Positions 50,149 to 59,197 of a DNA stretch of 64,000 nt are shown piece by piece. The first letter of the stretch is position 1. Every line of letters begins with the position of its first letter. Below the pieces are notes generated by a model. That model was not told the DNA's origin, searched no databases, and worked only from the letters and a program-made list of their open reading frames with translations. Both the position numbers and the translations under genes were made by a program. Source of the DNA: AC-32 sp963821495 (GTDB lineage: Bacteria; Actinomycetota; Thermoleophilia; Gaiellales; Gaiellaceae); assembly GCA_963821495.1 (NCBI GenBank), contig CAWGEA010000001.1, forward strand, positions 310,001 through 374,000, given 5' to 3'.

Positions 50149-50960
50149 CCGGCACGCTGCGCGTCTACCGGTGGGAGCTCGAGAAGCTGCTCGCGCAGAA
50201 GCGCACGTACCTCGGGCTCGGCACCGCGGTGCTCGTTCCGATCGTGTTCGTGGTCGTGCTGGTGCTTCAGACCGGCGGCCCGAACGACGTGCCGCTCGGC
50301 CGCTACATCCGCGAGACCGGGCTCGCGGTGCCGTTCGTGGTGCTCTTCTTCATGTCGATCTGGGGCCTGCCGCTGATCACCGCGCTCGTCGCCGGCGACA
50401 TCGTGGCCGCCGAGTCGCACAACGGGACTCTGAAGACGATCCTCACGCGCTCGCGCGAACGCGGCGAGGTCTTCGCCGGCAAGGCGCTCGCGACGGCAAC
50501 GTACACGCTCGCGGCCGTGCTCGCGATGGGGCTGACGGGCCTGGTCGCCGGCAGCATCGCATGGGGCTTTCACCCGCTGACCTCGCTCTCGGGGACGAAG
50601 GTCTCGGCGGGCCATGGCTTCGTCCTGCTGCTGCTGAGCCTGCTCGTCTACGTGCTGCCGCTGGCGGGGATCGCGGCCTTCGGCGTCCTGCTCTCGACGG
50701 TCACGCGGAACAGCGCAGCCTCGGTCGTGGGCGCGCTGATGTGGGCGCTCCTGATGCAGCTGCTCGGCGTGCTGCCGGGGACGGAGGCGATCCGGCCGTA
50801 CCTGCTCGGCACGCAGTTCGAGGCCTGGCACGGGTTCCTGCGCGTGCCCGCCGACTGGGCGCCTGTGATCCGCGCGCTCTGGGTGTGCGCGCTCTACATC
50901 GGCGTCCCGGTGATCGCCGCGTACGTCGTCTTCCTGCGCCGCGACGTCGCAGGCGATTAG
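50145..50960 (+). CDS. ABC-2-type transporter permease
   Basis: A 271-residue membrane protein with six hydrophobic segments, of the ABC-2 permease type. VYRWELEKLLAQKRTYLGLG is the usual amphipathic opening, and VAAESHNGTLKTILTRSRERGEVFAGK is the conserved E-x(n)-G-T-L/K cytoplasmic loop. It forms the channel of the transporter whose ATPase is encoded just before it. It is the last gene of the five-gene overlapping operon. The substrate is unknown. Confidence 0.92.
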   Translation: MTGTLRVYRWELEKLLAQKRTYLGLGTAVLVPIVFVVVLVLQTGGPNDVPLGRYIRETGLAVPFVVLFFMSIWGLPLITALVAGDIVAAESHNGTLKTILTRSRERGEVFAGKALATATYTLAAVLAMGLTGLVAGSIAWGFHPLTSLSGTKVSAGHGFVLLLLSLLVYVLPLAGIAAFGVLLSTVTRNSAASVVGALMWALLMQLLGVLPGTEAIRPYLLGTQFEAWHGFLRVPADWAPVIRALWVCALYIGVPVIAAYVVFLRRDVAGD

Positions 50961-50997
50961 GCCCGAAGCGCGCCGGGCGGCGCGGGCAGTCGCTCAG

Positions 50998-51003
50998 TAG
51001 CCT
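50998..51003 (+). promoter_or_regulatory. Leaderless -10 element for the GH3-like gene
   Basis: TAGCCT ends 6 nt before ATG 51010, with no ribosome-binding site. Confidence 0.5.
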
Positions 51004-51009
51004 GGGACG

Positions 51010-52077
51010 ATGCGGACGCTCGGCGGGTGCGCAGTTGTCGCCGTGGTCTGTGCGGTCGTCGCCGGCGCCGGCGGTGCGGGCCCGGCGGCCGAGCACGCCG
51101 CGTCGCCGACGCTCGTGGAGCTGGTCGGGCAGAAGCTCGTCGTCTCGATGAACGGCACGACGCCGTCGGCCTCGTTGCTGTGGCGCGTGAGGCGCGGCGA
51201 GGTCGGCGGCGTGATCGTCCACCGCTTCAACTTCGGCACGACGATGCAGCTGCGCGGGATCGCTCGGGCGCTGCAGCGCGCGGCGGCCGCGGGCGGGCGG
51301 CCGAAGCTGCTGATCGCAGTCGACCAGGAGGGCGGCAGCGTGAAGACCGTTCCGTGGGCGCCGCCCACGGTCGCGCCGGCACGGATGGGAGCACGCGCGC
51401 GCGAGCAGGGCCGGCGCACCGGCTCGGCTCTGAGGGCGCTCGGCGTCAACACCGACCTCGCGCCGGTCGCGGACGTCCCGGCCTCCCGCACCTCCGCCGT
51501 CTACCGCCAGCGCCGTGCCTGGTCGTTCGACGCGCAGGAGACGGCGCGCCTGGCGGGTGCCTTTGCCGCCGGCCTTCGCGACGGCCGCACGGTCGCGACG
51601 ATGAAGCACTTCCCCGGCCTCGGCTTCGCGCGCCGCGACACCGACCGGGCGCTCGTGCGGATCGCCCAGCCGCGGGCCCGGCTGGAGCCCGGGCTCGCGC
51701 CGTACCACCGCGCGATTCTCCGGCGGGTGCCGCTGATCATGTTCTCGAACGCGATCTACGACGCCTACGACCCGGTGAACGCGGCCGGCTGGTCGCGCGC
51801 GATCGCGACGAGGCTGCTGCGGGGCGAGCTCGGCTTCACAGGCGTCTCGATGACGGACTCGCTCGACGGCGCGGCGCGCGTGCGGGGCATCCCGCCGAAC
51901 GGCCTCGCGATCGGCGCGGCGAACGCGGGCACAGACCTGATCCTCCTGACCGGCTCCGAGGCGGCAACGCGCAGGGTCTACGCGTCGCTGCGGCGCGCGG
52001 CGCAGAGCGGCCGCGTCGGGCGCGCAACCCTCGCCGCCTCGTATCGCAGGATCCTCGCGCTGAAGGCGCGGCTGTAG
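51010..52077 (+). CDS. Exported glycoside hydrolase family 3-like protein (NagZ-like), catalytic His missing
   Basis: A 355-residue GH3 N-terminal-domain protein with a signal peptide (CAVVAVVCAVVAGAGGAG). Family features are LLIAVDQEGGSV, VNTDLAPVADV, ATMKHFPGLG (about residue 199) and the nucleophile region SMTDSLDG (about residue 281). NagZ-type enzymes have K-H-F-P-G-H-G-D-T with a downstream D-S-H acid/base; here the sequence is KHFPGLGFARRDTDRAL, so that His is absent. It may be inactive, use another acid/base, or act as a binding protein for peptidoglycan sugars. The cysteine-synthase-like gene follows 14 nt later. Confidence 0.85.
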   Translation: MRTLGGCAVVAVVCAVVAGAGGAGPAAEHAASPTLVELVGQKLVVSMNGTTPSASLLWRVRRGEVGGVIVHRFNFGTTMQLRGIARALQRAAAAGGRPKLLIAVDQEGGSVKTVPWAPPTVAPARMGARAREQGRRTGSALRALGVNTDLAPVADVPASRTSAVYRQRRAWSFDAQETARLAGAFAAGLRDGRTVATMKHFPGLGFARRDTDRALVRIAQPRARLEPGLAPYHRAILRRVPLIMFSNAIYDAYDPVNAAGWSRAIATRLLRGELGFTGVSMTDSLDGAARVRGIPPNGLAIGAANAGTDLILLTGSEAATRRVYASLRRAAQSGRVGRATLAASYRRILALKARL

Positions 52078-52091
52078 GCTCATCCTCGAGC

Positions 52092-53024
52092 ATGGCCGCG
52101 GCCGGGATCCTCGACGCGATCGGCGACACGCCGCTGGTGCGGCTGCAGCATCTCGCGCCCGAGGGCGGCGAGATCTGGGTGAAGCTGGAGTACCGCAACC
52201 CATCCGGCTCGATGAAGGACCGGATGGCCCTGGCGATGATCCAGGGCGCCGAGCGGGACGGCCTGCTCGAGCCCGGCACGACGGTCGTCGAGTACACCGG
52301 CGGCAGCACCGGCCCCGCGCTCGCGCTCGTCTGCCGCGCGAAGGGCTACTCGGTCAAGATCGTCATCTCCGAGTGCTTCAGCGAGGAGCGGATTCGGCTC
52401 ACGCGTGCCCTCGGCGCGGAGCTCGAGCTGCTGCCGGCGGTCGAGGAACGCGGTCGCGTCACCGCCCAGGACATCACGAACATGATCGAGCGCGCCGCCG
52501 AGCTCGCGCGCGAGCCCGGGACGTATGCGACCGACCAGTTCAACAACCCGTACGCGATTCCGGGCCACCGCGAGCGGCTCGGCCGCGAGATCTGGGAGCA
52601 GTCGGACGGCGCGGTGGCGGCGTTCTGCCAGGGCATCGGCACCGCCGGATCGCTGATCGGGGTGGCGGAGGCGCTGAAGGCGCGGAAGCCGGAGGTGCGG
52701 ATCGTCGGCCTCGAGCCGGCCGGCTCGGCCGCGCTCGGCGGGGGGCCGAGCGGCTCGTTCGCGATGCAGGGCTGGTCGGGGATGGTGCCGCCGCTCTGGG
52801 ACGCCACGCACGTCGACGGCGTCTGGGCGATCGAGGATGGCGAGGCGCTGGAGATGACGGTCCGCCTCGCTGAGGAGGAGGGGATCTTCGCCGGGACGTC
52901 GACGGGAGCGAACGTGGTCGGGGCGCTGCGCCTCGCGGCCGAGCTTCCCCCCGGAGCCATCGTCGTCACGCTCGCCGTCGACAGCGGCTTCAAGTACATG
53001 GCCGGACCGCCCTACGCCGGCTGA
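52092..53024 (+). CDS. Cysteine synthase/CBS-like PLP enzyme
   Basis: A 310-residue fold-type II PLP enzyme of the cysteine synthase/cystathionine beta-synthase family. DTPLVRLQHL, the PLP-Lys in NPSGSMKDRMA (about residues 38-48), EYTGGSTGPALA (phosphate loop and substrate), CQGIGTAGSLIGVA and the end GTSTGANVVGALRLA are all present. The reaction is probably beta-replacement on O-acetylserine or a related substrate; the exact donor cannot be read. ATG 52092 follows the GH3-like gene by 14 nt and the GMC oxidoreductase follows 8 nt later. Confidence 0.93.
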   Translation: MAAAGILDAIGDTPLVRLQHLAPEGGEIWVKLEYRNPSGSMKDRMALAMIQGAERDGLLEPGTTVVEYTGGSTGPALALVCRAKGYSVKIVISECFSEERIRLTRALGAELELLPAVEERGRVTAQDITNMIERAAELAREPGTYATDQFNNPYAIPGHRERLGREIWEQSDGAVAAFCQGIGTAGSLIGVAEALKARKPEVRIVGLEPAGSAALGGGPSGSFAMQGWSGMVPPLWDATHVDGVWAIEDGEALEMTVRLAEEEGIFAGTSTGANVVGALRLAAELPPGAIVVTLAVDSGFKYMAGPPYAG

Positions 53025-53032
53025 GGCCGGCC

Positions 53033-54502
53033 GTGGAGGCGGACTACGTCGTCGTCGGCGCGGGGTCCGCGGGGTGCGTGCTCGCGGCCCGGCTGAGCGA
53101 GGACCCGGCCATGCGCGTGCTGTTGCTCGAGGCCGGGCCGGAGGACCGCAAGCGGGAGATCCGCGTCCCGGCCGCCTTCTCGCGGCTCTACCGGAGCGAG
53201 GTCGACTGGGGCTACTCGACGGAGCCGCAGAAGTGGCTCGAAGGGCGCGAGATCGTGTTCCCGCGCGGGAAGGTGATCGGCGGGTCGTCGTCGATCAACG
53301 CGCAGATCGCCCTGCGCGGCCACCGGGCCGACTACGACGGCTGGGGCGTGCCCGGCTGGTCGTGGGCGGACGTGCTGCCGTACTTCGAGCGCAGCGCAGC
53401 CGGGCCGTTCGCCCTGACGAGCCTGCGCGACCCGAGCCCGCTGACGGCCGCGTTCGTCGAGGCGGCGGCCGAGCTGGGCATCCCGCGCTCGCCGGATTTC
53501 AACGCCCCCGAGCCGGAAGGCGTCGCGCAGGTCGAGGTGAACCAGCGCCGCGGCCGTCGCTGGAGCGTCGCGGACGGCTACCTGCGGCCGGCGCGGCGGC
53601 GGCCGAACCTGACCGTCCTGACGGGCGCTCACGCGACGCGGATCCTGCTCGACGGCGACCGTGCCACGGGCGTCACGTACCTCCGCGACGGCCGCCCGCA
53701 GGAGGCACGTGCCCGGCGCGAGGTCGTCCTCAGCGCGGGCGCGATCGGCTCGCCGCACCTGCTGCTGCTCTCGGGGCTCCACCGGCCCGGGGTCGGAGCG
53801 AACCTCCAGGATCACCTCGTCGGCGGCGTGCTCGCGTCGTCCACGAGCACGCACACGTTGTTCGCCGCCGAGTCACCCGCCAACCTGCTGCGCTACCTCC
53901 TCCTGCGGCGCGGGATGCTGACCTCGAACGTCGCCGAGGCGGCCGCCTTCGTGCGGACACGGCCGGAGCTGGAGGCACCCGACCTCGAGCTCGTCTTCGC
54001 GCCGGTGCTGTTCGTCGACGAGGGCCTCGTCCCGCCGCCCGAGCACGGGCTCACGATCGGAACGATCCCGCTGCAGCCGGCGAGCCGCGGCAGCGTCGCC
54101 CTTCGCTCCGCCGATCCGCTCGAGCCGCCGGCGATCGACCCGGCCTACCTGTCCGCCGAGGAGGACGTGCGCGTGCTGCTCGACGGGGTGCGGCTTGCCC
54201 GGCGGCTGCTGGCCACGAGCGCGCTCGCCCCGCACGTGCGGGGCGAGCTGCTTCCGGGGCCGGCCGCCCAGTCCGACGAGGAGCTCGTCGAGGTTCTGCG
54301 CGCCAAAGCGCACACGCTCTATCACCCGGTCGGCACCTGTGCGCTCGGCACGGTCGTCGACCCGGAGCTGCGCGTGCGCGGGGTCGGCGGCCTGCGCATC
54401 GCCGACGCGTCGGTGATCCCGCGCATCCCGCGCGGGCACACGAACTGGCCGACGGTGATGGTCGCGGAGAAGGCCGCCGACCTCCTGCGCGGCCACGACT
54501 AG
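53033..54502 (+). CDS. GMC-family FAD-dependent oxidoreductase
   Basis: A 489-residue glucose-methanol-choline oxidoreductase. The N-terminal FAD fold has VVVGAGSAGCVLAARLSE and LLEAGPEDR. The two GMC signatures are present (GKVIGGSSSINAQIALRGH and GAIGSPHLLLLSG), and the active-site His pair lies in TLYHPVGTCALG and PRGHTNWPTVM. It oxidises an alcohol, probably choline-like or a sugar or polyol, and the electron acceptor is unknown. There is no signal peptide. GTG 53033 was chosen, 8 nt after the previous stop. Confidence 0.95.
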   Translation: MEADYVVVGAGSAGCVLAARLSEDPAMRVLLLEAGPEDRKREIRVPAAFSRLYRSEVDWGYSTEPQKWLEGREIVFPRGKVIGGSSSINAQIALRGHRADYDGWGVPGWSWADVLPYFERSAAGPFALTSLRDPSPLTAAFVEAAAELGIPRSPDFNAPEPEGVAQVEVNQRRGRRWSVADGYLRPARRRPNLTVLTGAHATRILLDGDRATGVTYLRDGRPQEARARREVVLSAGAIGSPHLLLLSGLHRPGVGANLQDHLVGGVLASSTSTHTLFAAESPANLLRYLLLRRGMLTSNVAEAAAFVRTRPELEAPDLELVFAPVLFVDEGLVPPPEHGLTIGTIPLQPASRGSVALRSADPLEPPAIDPAYLSAEEDVRVLLDGVRLARRLLATSALAPHVRGELLPGPAAQSDEELVEVLRAKAHTLYHPVGTCALGTVVDPELRVRGVGGLRIADASVIPRIPRGHTNWPTVMVAEKAADLLRGHD

Positions 54503-54562
54503 GGCTCGATCAGCCCGCGCCGCCCCGGAAGGTCGACGGCCAGAGGCCGCCGGGCGCGGCGC

Positions 54563-55465
54563 CTAGGCCCGCTGCCACAGCGCCGAGGGGTAGTAGTCGT
54601 ACGTGACGCGGTCGAGCAGCTCGATCCGCACTCCGGCACGCAGCATCCGCTCGCCGCGGAACCAGTCGCCGACGACGCCCAGCGCCGAGGCGACGTGCTC
54701 GCGCTCGAAGAAGCGCAGGTGCGCGTGCACGAGCGCGCCCTTGAGCGGCAGCCGGTCCGGCAGCACGGCCTTCTCGTCGCGGGTCGTGCCGTCCGGGTGC
54801 CGCTCCCGCACCACGCCCTGAACCGCCTCGGCCTGCCGCTCGCGCGCCGTCTCGAGCAGCAGCGCGACTGCGTCGGGGGGGAGCGAGTCGTCGTCGTCGG
54901 CGTCGAACAGCCAGCGGCCGCTCGCCAGCCGGTAGCCCTCGTTGCGCGTCAGCGTCGAGCTCGCGATCCAGTGGCGGTGTGCGTCCGGGTAGACGTAGCG
55001 CTGCGGCAGGCTCGTCCACCGGACCCGCCTGTCGCCGGCCTCGCGCACGACCTCCTCGGCCCCGGGGTCGGGCCCGTCGCCGACCACGAGCACCTCGAGC
55101 CGCTCGTGCGTCTGCGCCAGCGCGGCCGGCAGCGACCGCGAGCGCAGCAGCTCCGCGCGCCCGAAGGTCGGCAGCACGATCGTCACCAGCGGGTCCGGCT
55201 CGCTGAAGGCGAGCTCGTACCCCGGGTCGGCGCGGGCCTCGGCCAGCAGCCGCCGGTTCTCGGCATCGCGTCCGGCCAGGATCCGCAGCGTCGGGAAGAG
55301 GTCGTCGTCGAGCCGCTGGGCGAGCGTGGCGACGTCGCCGCGCAGCCCCGCGAGCTCGTGCTCGAGGCGGGTGAGCTCGCCGCCGAGGCTCTCGATCTCG
55401 TGGTGGAGGGCCTGGAACCGCCGGTCGAGCGCGTTTGCCAGCCGCCGGCGCAGACCCGGGCTCAC
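54563..55465 (-). CDS. Family 2 glycosyltransferase with N-terminal coiled coil
   Basis: A 300-residue GT-A glycosyltransferase. An N-terminal helical/coiled-coil segment of about 75 residues (LDRRFQALHHEIESLGGELT, then LEHELAGLRGDVATLAQRLD) precedes the GT2 core: VTIVLPTFGRAELLRSRSLP, VLVVGDGPDPG and the DxD-type LFDADDDDSLPP. It lacks the membrane helices of polysaccharide synthases, so it probably works on a soluble or lipid-linked acceptor. GTG 55465 overlaps the acyltransferase stop (GTGA, 55462-55465). Confidence 0.88.
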   Translation of the reverse strand: MSPGLRRRLANALDRRFQALHHEIESLGGELTRLEHELAGLRGDVATLAQRLDDDLFPTLRILAGRDAENRRLLAEARADPGYELAFSEPDPLVTIVLPTFGRAELLRSRSLPAALAQTHERLEVLVVGDGPDPGAEEVVREAGDRRVRWTSLPQRYVYPDAHRHWIASSTLTRNEGYRLASGRWLFDADDDDSLPPDAVALLLETARERQAEAVQGVVRERHPDGTTRDEKAVLPDRLPLKGALVHAHLRFFEREHVASALGVVGDWFRGERMLRAGVRIELLDRVTYDYYPSALWQRA

Positions 55466-56067
55466 GCGCGCGTGAACACACGCGCGGGAACGCCCTGGAC
55501 CCGCGTCGCCGGCTCGACATCGCGGACGACGACCGCGCCCGCGGCGACGACCGCGCCCGCCCCGACCGCGACGCCGTTCACGACGGCCGCGCTCATGCCG
55601 ATCACCGCGCCGTCGCCGATCACGCTGTTGCCGCCGACGTTGGCCCCCGGGTTGAGCACGGCGCCTGCGCCCACGCGTGCGTGGTGGCCCACGAGCGCGC
55701 CGCGTGCGAGGAGGGAGTGCGGGCCGAGCTCCGCGGCCGCTCCGACGACCGCGCCCGGCCCGACGATCGCGCCGAGGCTCACGGCGGCGGAAGGGCTGAC
55801 CACGGCAGCGGGGTGGACGACGCGACAGGCGAGCCAGCCGTGCTCGGCCAGGTGCGACCAGAGCGCGAGCCGGTCGCCGCCGAGACCGATCGCCACGGCA
55901 CCGGGTTCCGCCTCGACGCCGACCACGGGCAGGCCGTGGATCTCGCCGCCGATGCGGCCGCGGTCGACGACCTCGACGAGCCCGACCACGTCGTGCCCGG
56001 CCGCGCGCGCGTACTCGACGATCTCGAGCGCGAACGACCCGGTCCCGGCCACGTGCAGCTCCGCCAC
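55462..56067 (-). CDS. PglD/NeuD-like hexapeptide-repeat acyltransferase
   Basis: A 201-residue sugar O- or N-acyltransferase. The N-terminal PglD-type Rossmann-like half (LHVAGTGSFALEIVEYARAA) is followed by a left-handed beta-helix of hexapeptide repeats (VVSPSAAVSLGAIVGPGAVV, then SVIGDGAVIGMSAAVV) and the final RVQGVPARVF. The catalytic His may be in VVHPAAVV or ALVGHHARVGAG. It would acetylate an amino sugar nucleotide for glycan synthesis, working with the coupled GT2. GTG 56067 has TATCGT 7 nt upstream, suggesting a leaderless operon start. Confidence 0.9.
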   Translation of the reverse strand: MAELHVAGTGSFALEIVEYARAAGHDVVGLVEVVDRGRIGGEIHGLPVVGVEAEPGAVAIGLGGDRLALWSHLAEHGWLACRVVHPAAVVSPSAAVSLGAIVGPGAVVGAAAELGPHSLLARGALVGHHARVGAGAVLNPGANVGGNSVIGDGAVIGMSAAVVNGVAVGAGAVVAAGAVVVRDVEPATRVQGVPARVFTRA

Positions 56068-56074
56068 CGCGCGG

Positions 56075-56080
56075 ACGATA
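56075..56080 (-). promoter_or_regulatory. Leaderless -10 element for the PglD-like operon
   Basis: TATCGT on the minus strand ends 7 nt before GTG 56067, with no ribosome-binding site. The divergent propeller gene begins at 56179. Confidence 0.5.
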
Positions 56081-56178
56081 ACGGGAGCCTCTGGTCACAG
56101 CGGAAAAACCGGGCTACGATCCGACGGCGCCGAAACCGAGGGCGGCGCGATCGCATTCATCGGATTGGGGGACTCCAC

Positions 56179-59139
56179 ATGGGTAAGACAGCAGTCAACC
56201 GCTGGCTCTTCGTTGCCGCGGTTGCGGTGGCCGCGGCCGCCACGGTGTTGCTGATCGCACGCGATCACCGGCAGCCGGCGCGGTTCTCGGTGCGGTTCGA
56301 CCCGCACAAGGAGGCGAAGTTCGAGCGCGCGCGCGGCGAAGAAGCCTCGCGGAACGGCGCCGACACTCCCGCGGCCGAGCAGGTCGCGGACCGCGCCTAC
56401 CCGCGGACGTACGTCGACGACCGCCTCGCGCTGAAGTCGCGTGACGCCTTCAAGACCAAGCCGAGCAAGCTCGGCGCGTCCGCGTTCTCGACCACTTCGG
56501 CCTTCAACGCGGCGCAGGCCGCGAGCCCGGGCGCCTGGCGGGCGCTCGGCCCGGTGACGCCGAACGTCGCCGGCGAGGCCTCGCAGTTCTTCGACCCCGC
56601 CACCGGCACCGGGCCTGCGACGCAGGAATCGGGCCGCGTGACGGCGCTGGCGATCGACCCGAACTGCGGCAAGGCGTCGGCCCCGGCCGGCGCGCCGTGC
56701 CGCCTCTGGATTGCCGCCGCGGGCGGCGGCATCTGGCGCACGAACAACGCGCTCGCCGCGACGCCCACGTGGATCGCGCCCCCGGCGAGCCTGCCGACCA
56801 ACGCCTTCGGCTCGCTGATCGTCGACGTGAACGACGCCAGCGGCAACACGCTCTACGCAGGCTCGGGAGAGCCGAACGGCTCGGGTGACTCCGAGGCCGG
56901 CCTCGGCCTCTTCAAGTCGGTCGACGGTGGCCAGAGCTGGCAGCTCGTGGCCGGCTCCCAGTCGGTCGCGATCAACCGCTCGATCGGCGCGATCGTTGTC
57001 AAGCCGGGCGCGCCGGGCACGATCTACATCGGCACCGACGTCGCCCGCCACGGCTCATCCGCGGCGAACGGCGGCCGGCGGACGCCCCCGAACGCTCCGG
57101 CGCTCGGCGTCTACAAGTCGACCGACGGCGGCGCGACGTTCTCGCTCGCGACCGATCTCGCGTCGAAGACCCCGCCCAATCCCGCGCCCGCGTCGTCGGG
57201 TGTCGACTGGTTCCAGGGCGGGATCACGAAGCTCGAGCTCGATCCGAACAACCTGAATGCCGTCTACGCGGCCGTCGTCGGCTACGGGCTCTGGCGCTCG
57301 AACGACGGCGGCGCCTCGTGGTCGCAGGTCTTCCAGACCATGAACCCCGCCGACACCTTCGGCGACCGGGTCGAGTTCGACGCCGTGAGCCTCGGCGGCG
57401 GCAAGACGCGGATCTACCTGGGCGACTCCTCCGACGACATCCTCGTCGCGCGCGTCTGGCGCACGGACGACGCGGCGTCGATCGTGGGCTCGCCGACGGG
57501 GAGCTACGGCAACGCCGGCTGGACGGAGCTCTCGAGCTCGACCAACGGCACGAACGGCTTCCTCGCCTACGGCTACTGCCAGAACGGCCAGTGCGGTTAC
57601 GACGACTTCGTCGTCAGCCCGGCCGGGCAGCCCGGGGTCGGGGCCGGCCACGCGAACGAACTGTGGCTCGGCGGCTCGATGAACTACGACGAGCTCGTCG
57701 CCTACGGCGGCCTTCCGCCTCGCTCGAACGGCCGTGCGGTGATCCGGACGACCAACGGCGGCGCTCTGCCGCAGGACGTCGGCTGGCAGGACATGACCGG
57801 CACGATCGGCTCGGCGCCGTCGTTCCGCATCACCAGCGGCATCCATCCGGACGAGCACGCGGTGGTGTTCAACCCGGCCGACACCGGGATCGCCTTCGTC
57901 GGCTCCGACGGCGGTGTCGTCCGCGTCGACGTCCGGACCCCGCGCAACGCGTCCGAGGCCTGCTCGACGAGGCGCTTCGTCTACAACAACGGCCACGGCG
58001 CGGAACCGCTCGCTCCGGCCGACCTGCTGGACTGCCAGCGGGCCCTGAGCGGGATCCCGACGGCGATCACGCCGCTGAACGACGGGTTGAACACGATCCA
58101 GTTCCAGTCGCTGTCGTTCAACCCGGCGAACCCGACGGGCGAGCTGCTCGGCGGCACGCAGGACAACGGCACCTTCTCCTACACCGGCACGACCACCTGG
58201 TTCGAGTCGGTCGGCGGCGACGGTGGCCAGTCCGGTTTCGATGCCGGCAACGGGACCATCCGGTACCACAACTACTTCGACGCGACGCCCGAGGTGAACT
58301 TCCACGGGAACGACCCGAACGAGTGGCTCGCGACGTGGGATCCGCTCCAGTCGACGGGCGAGATGAGGTCGTTCTACGTGCCGTTCATCGCCGACCCCGT
58401 CACGGCCGGCCGCGCGTACGTGGGGCTAGAGCACGTCTGGCGCACCGACGACAACGGCGGCGACCGGACGTACCTCGAGGCGCACTGCAACACGCTGCAC
58501 CTCGATCCGTTCCGGAACCGGCCGTGCGGCGACTGGCAGCCGCTCGGGCCGAACCTGACCGGCTCGAACTTCGGCCAGACGCGCCTCGGCAACTACGTGG
58601 TCGCGACCGAGCGGGCGCCGAGCGACTCCGGCACGCTCTGGGCGGCGACGCGCGTGGGCCGCGTGTTCGTCAGCAAGAACGCCGCCGACGCGCAGCCGCG
58701 CAACGTGCGCTTCAGCCGGATCGACACGGCAAGCACTCCCGGCCGCTTCGTCTCCGGGATCGCGGTCGATCCCGCCGACCCGAACCACGCCTGGATCTCG
58801 TACTCCGGCTACGAGGCGTACACGCCCGGCGATCCCGGGCACGTGTTCGAGGTGCGGTACAACCCGGCGACCGGGACGGCGAGCTTCGCCGACCGCTCGT
58901 ACGACATCGGCGACCAGCCGGTGACCGGGGTCGCGCTCTTCGGCGCGACGGGCGACGTCTACGCCGCGACGGACTTCGGCGTCCTGCGGCTGCCGAGGGG
59001 CGCGAGCCACTGGGAGGCGTCCGGCTCCGGCCTGCCGACGGCCGCGGTCTACGGCCTGACGCTGTCGCAGTCGGCGAACGTGCTCTACGCCGCGACGCAC
59101 GGCCGCGGCGCCTGGGCGCTGACGCTGCCGCGCGGGTAG
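56179..59139 (+). CDS. Large secreted VPS10/BNR-type beta-propeller protein, paralogue B
   Basis: A 986-residue exported protein, paralogous to the one at 43123. A signal or anchor helix (VNRWLFVAAVAVAAAATVLL) and a charged linker precede the propeller with WIAAAGGGIWRTNNALAAT, Asp boxes KSVDGGQSW, KSTDGGATF and RSNDGGASW, LGGTQDNGT and the end YAATHGRGAWALTL. Two such proteins 13 kb apart, plus the Asp-box protein at 41188, suggest expansion of a surface or secreted propeller family. The TACGAT-like region near 56115 may hold the promoter. ATG 56179 has GGGGGA 8 nt upstream. A 14-bp terminator stem follows. Confidence 0.88.
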   Translation: MGKTAVNRWLFVAAVAVAAAATVLLIARDHRQPARFSVRFDPHKEAKFERARGEEASRNGADTPAAEQVADRAYPRTYVDDRLALKSRDAFKTKPSKLGASAFSTTSAFNAAQAASPGAWRALGPVTPNVAGEASQFFDPATGTGPATQESGRVTALAIDPNCGKASAPAGAPCRLWIAAAGGGIWRTNNALAATPTWIAPPASLPTNAFGSLIVDVNDASGNTLYAGSGEPNGSGDSEAGLGLFKSVDGGQSWQLVAGSQSVAINRSIGAIVVKPGAPGTIYIGTDVARHGSSAANGGRRTPPNAPALGVYKSTDGGATFSLATDLASKTPPNPAPASSGVDWFQGGITKLELDPNNLNAVYAAVVGYGLWRSNDGGASWSQVFQTMNPADTFGDRVEFDAVSLGGGKTRIYLGDSSDDILVARVWRTDDAASIVGSPTGSYGNAGWTELSSSTNGTNGFLAYGYCQNGQCGYDDFVVSPAGQPGVGAGHANELWLGGSMNYDELVAYGGLPPRSNGRAVIRTTNGGALPQDVGWQDMTGTIGSAPSFRITSGIHPDEHAVVFNPADTGIAFVGSDGGVVRVDVRTPRNASEACSTRRFVYNNGHGAEPLAPADLLDCQRALSGIPTAITPLNDGLNTIQFQSLSFNPANPTGELLGGTQDNGTFSYTGTTTWFESVGGDGGQSGFDAGNGTIRYHNYFDATPEVNFHGNDPNEWLATWDPLQSTGEMRSFYVPFIADPVTAGRAYVGLEHVWRTDDNGGDRTYLEAHCNTLHLDPFRNRPCGDWQPLGPNLTGSNFGQTRLGNYVVATERAPSDSGTLWAATRVGRVFVSKNAADAQPRNVRFSRIDTASTPGRFVSGIAVDPADPNHAWISYSGYEAYTPGDPGHVFEVRYNPATGTASFADRSYDIGDQPVTGVALFGATGDVYAATDFGVLRLPRGASHWEASGSGLPTAAVYGLTLSQSANVLYAATHGRGAWALTLPRG

Positions 59140-59156
59140 CCGCGCTCCGACTGGAC

Positions 59157-59189
59157 GGTGCCGCCCCGGCCTCGCGCCGGGGCGGCACC
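59157..59189 (+). terminator. Terminator hairpin between paralogue B and the HTH gene
   Basis: GGTGCCGCCCCGGC (59157-59170), loop CTCGC, GCCGGGGCGGCACC (59176-59189): a perfect 14-bp stem between convergent genes, usable from both strands. Confidence 0.8.
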
Positions 59190-59197
59190 TCGTCTGC

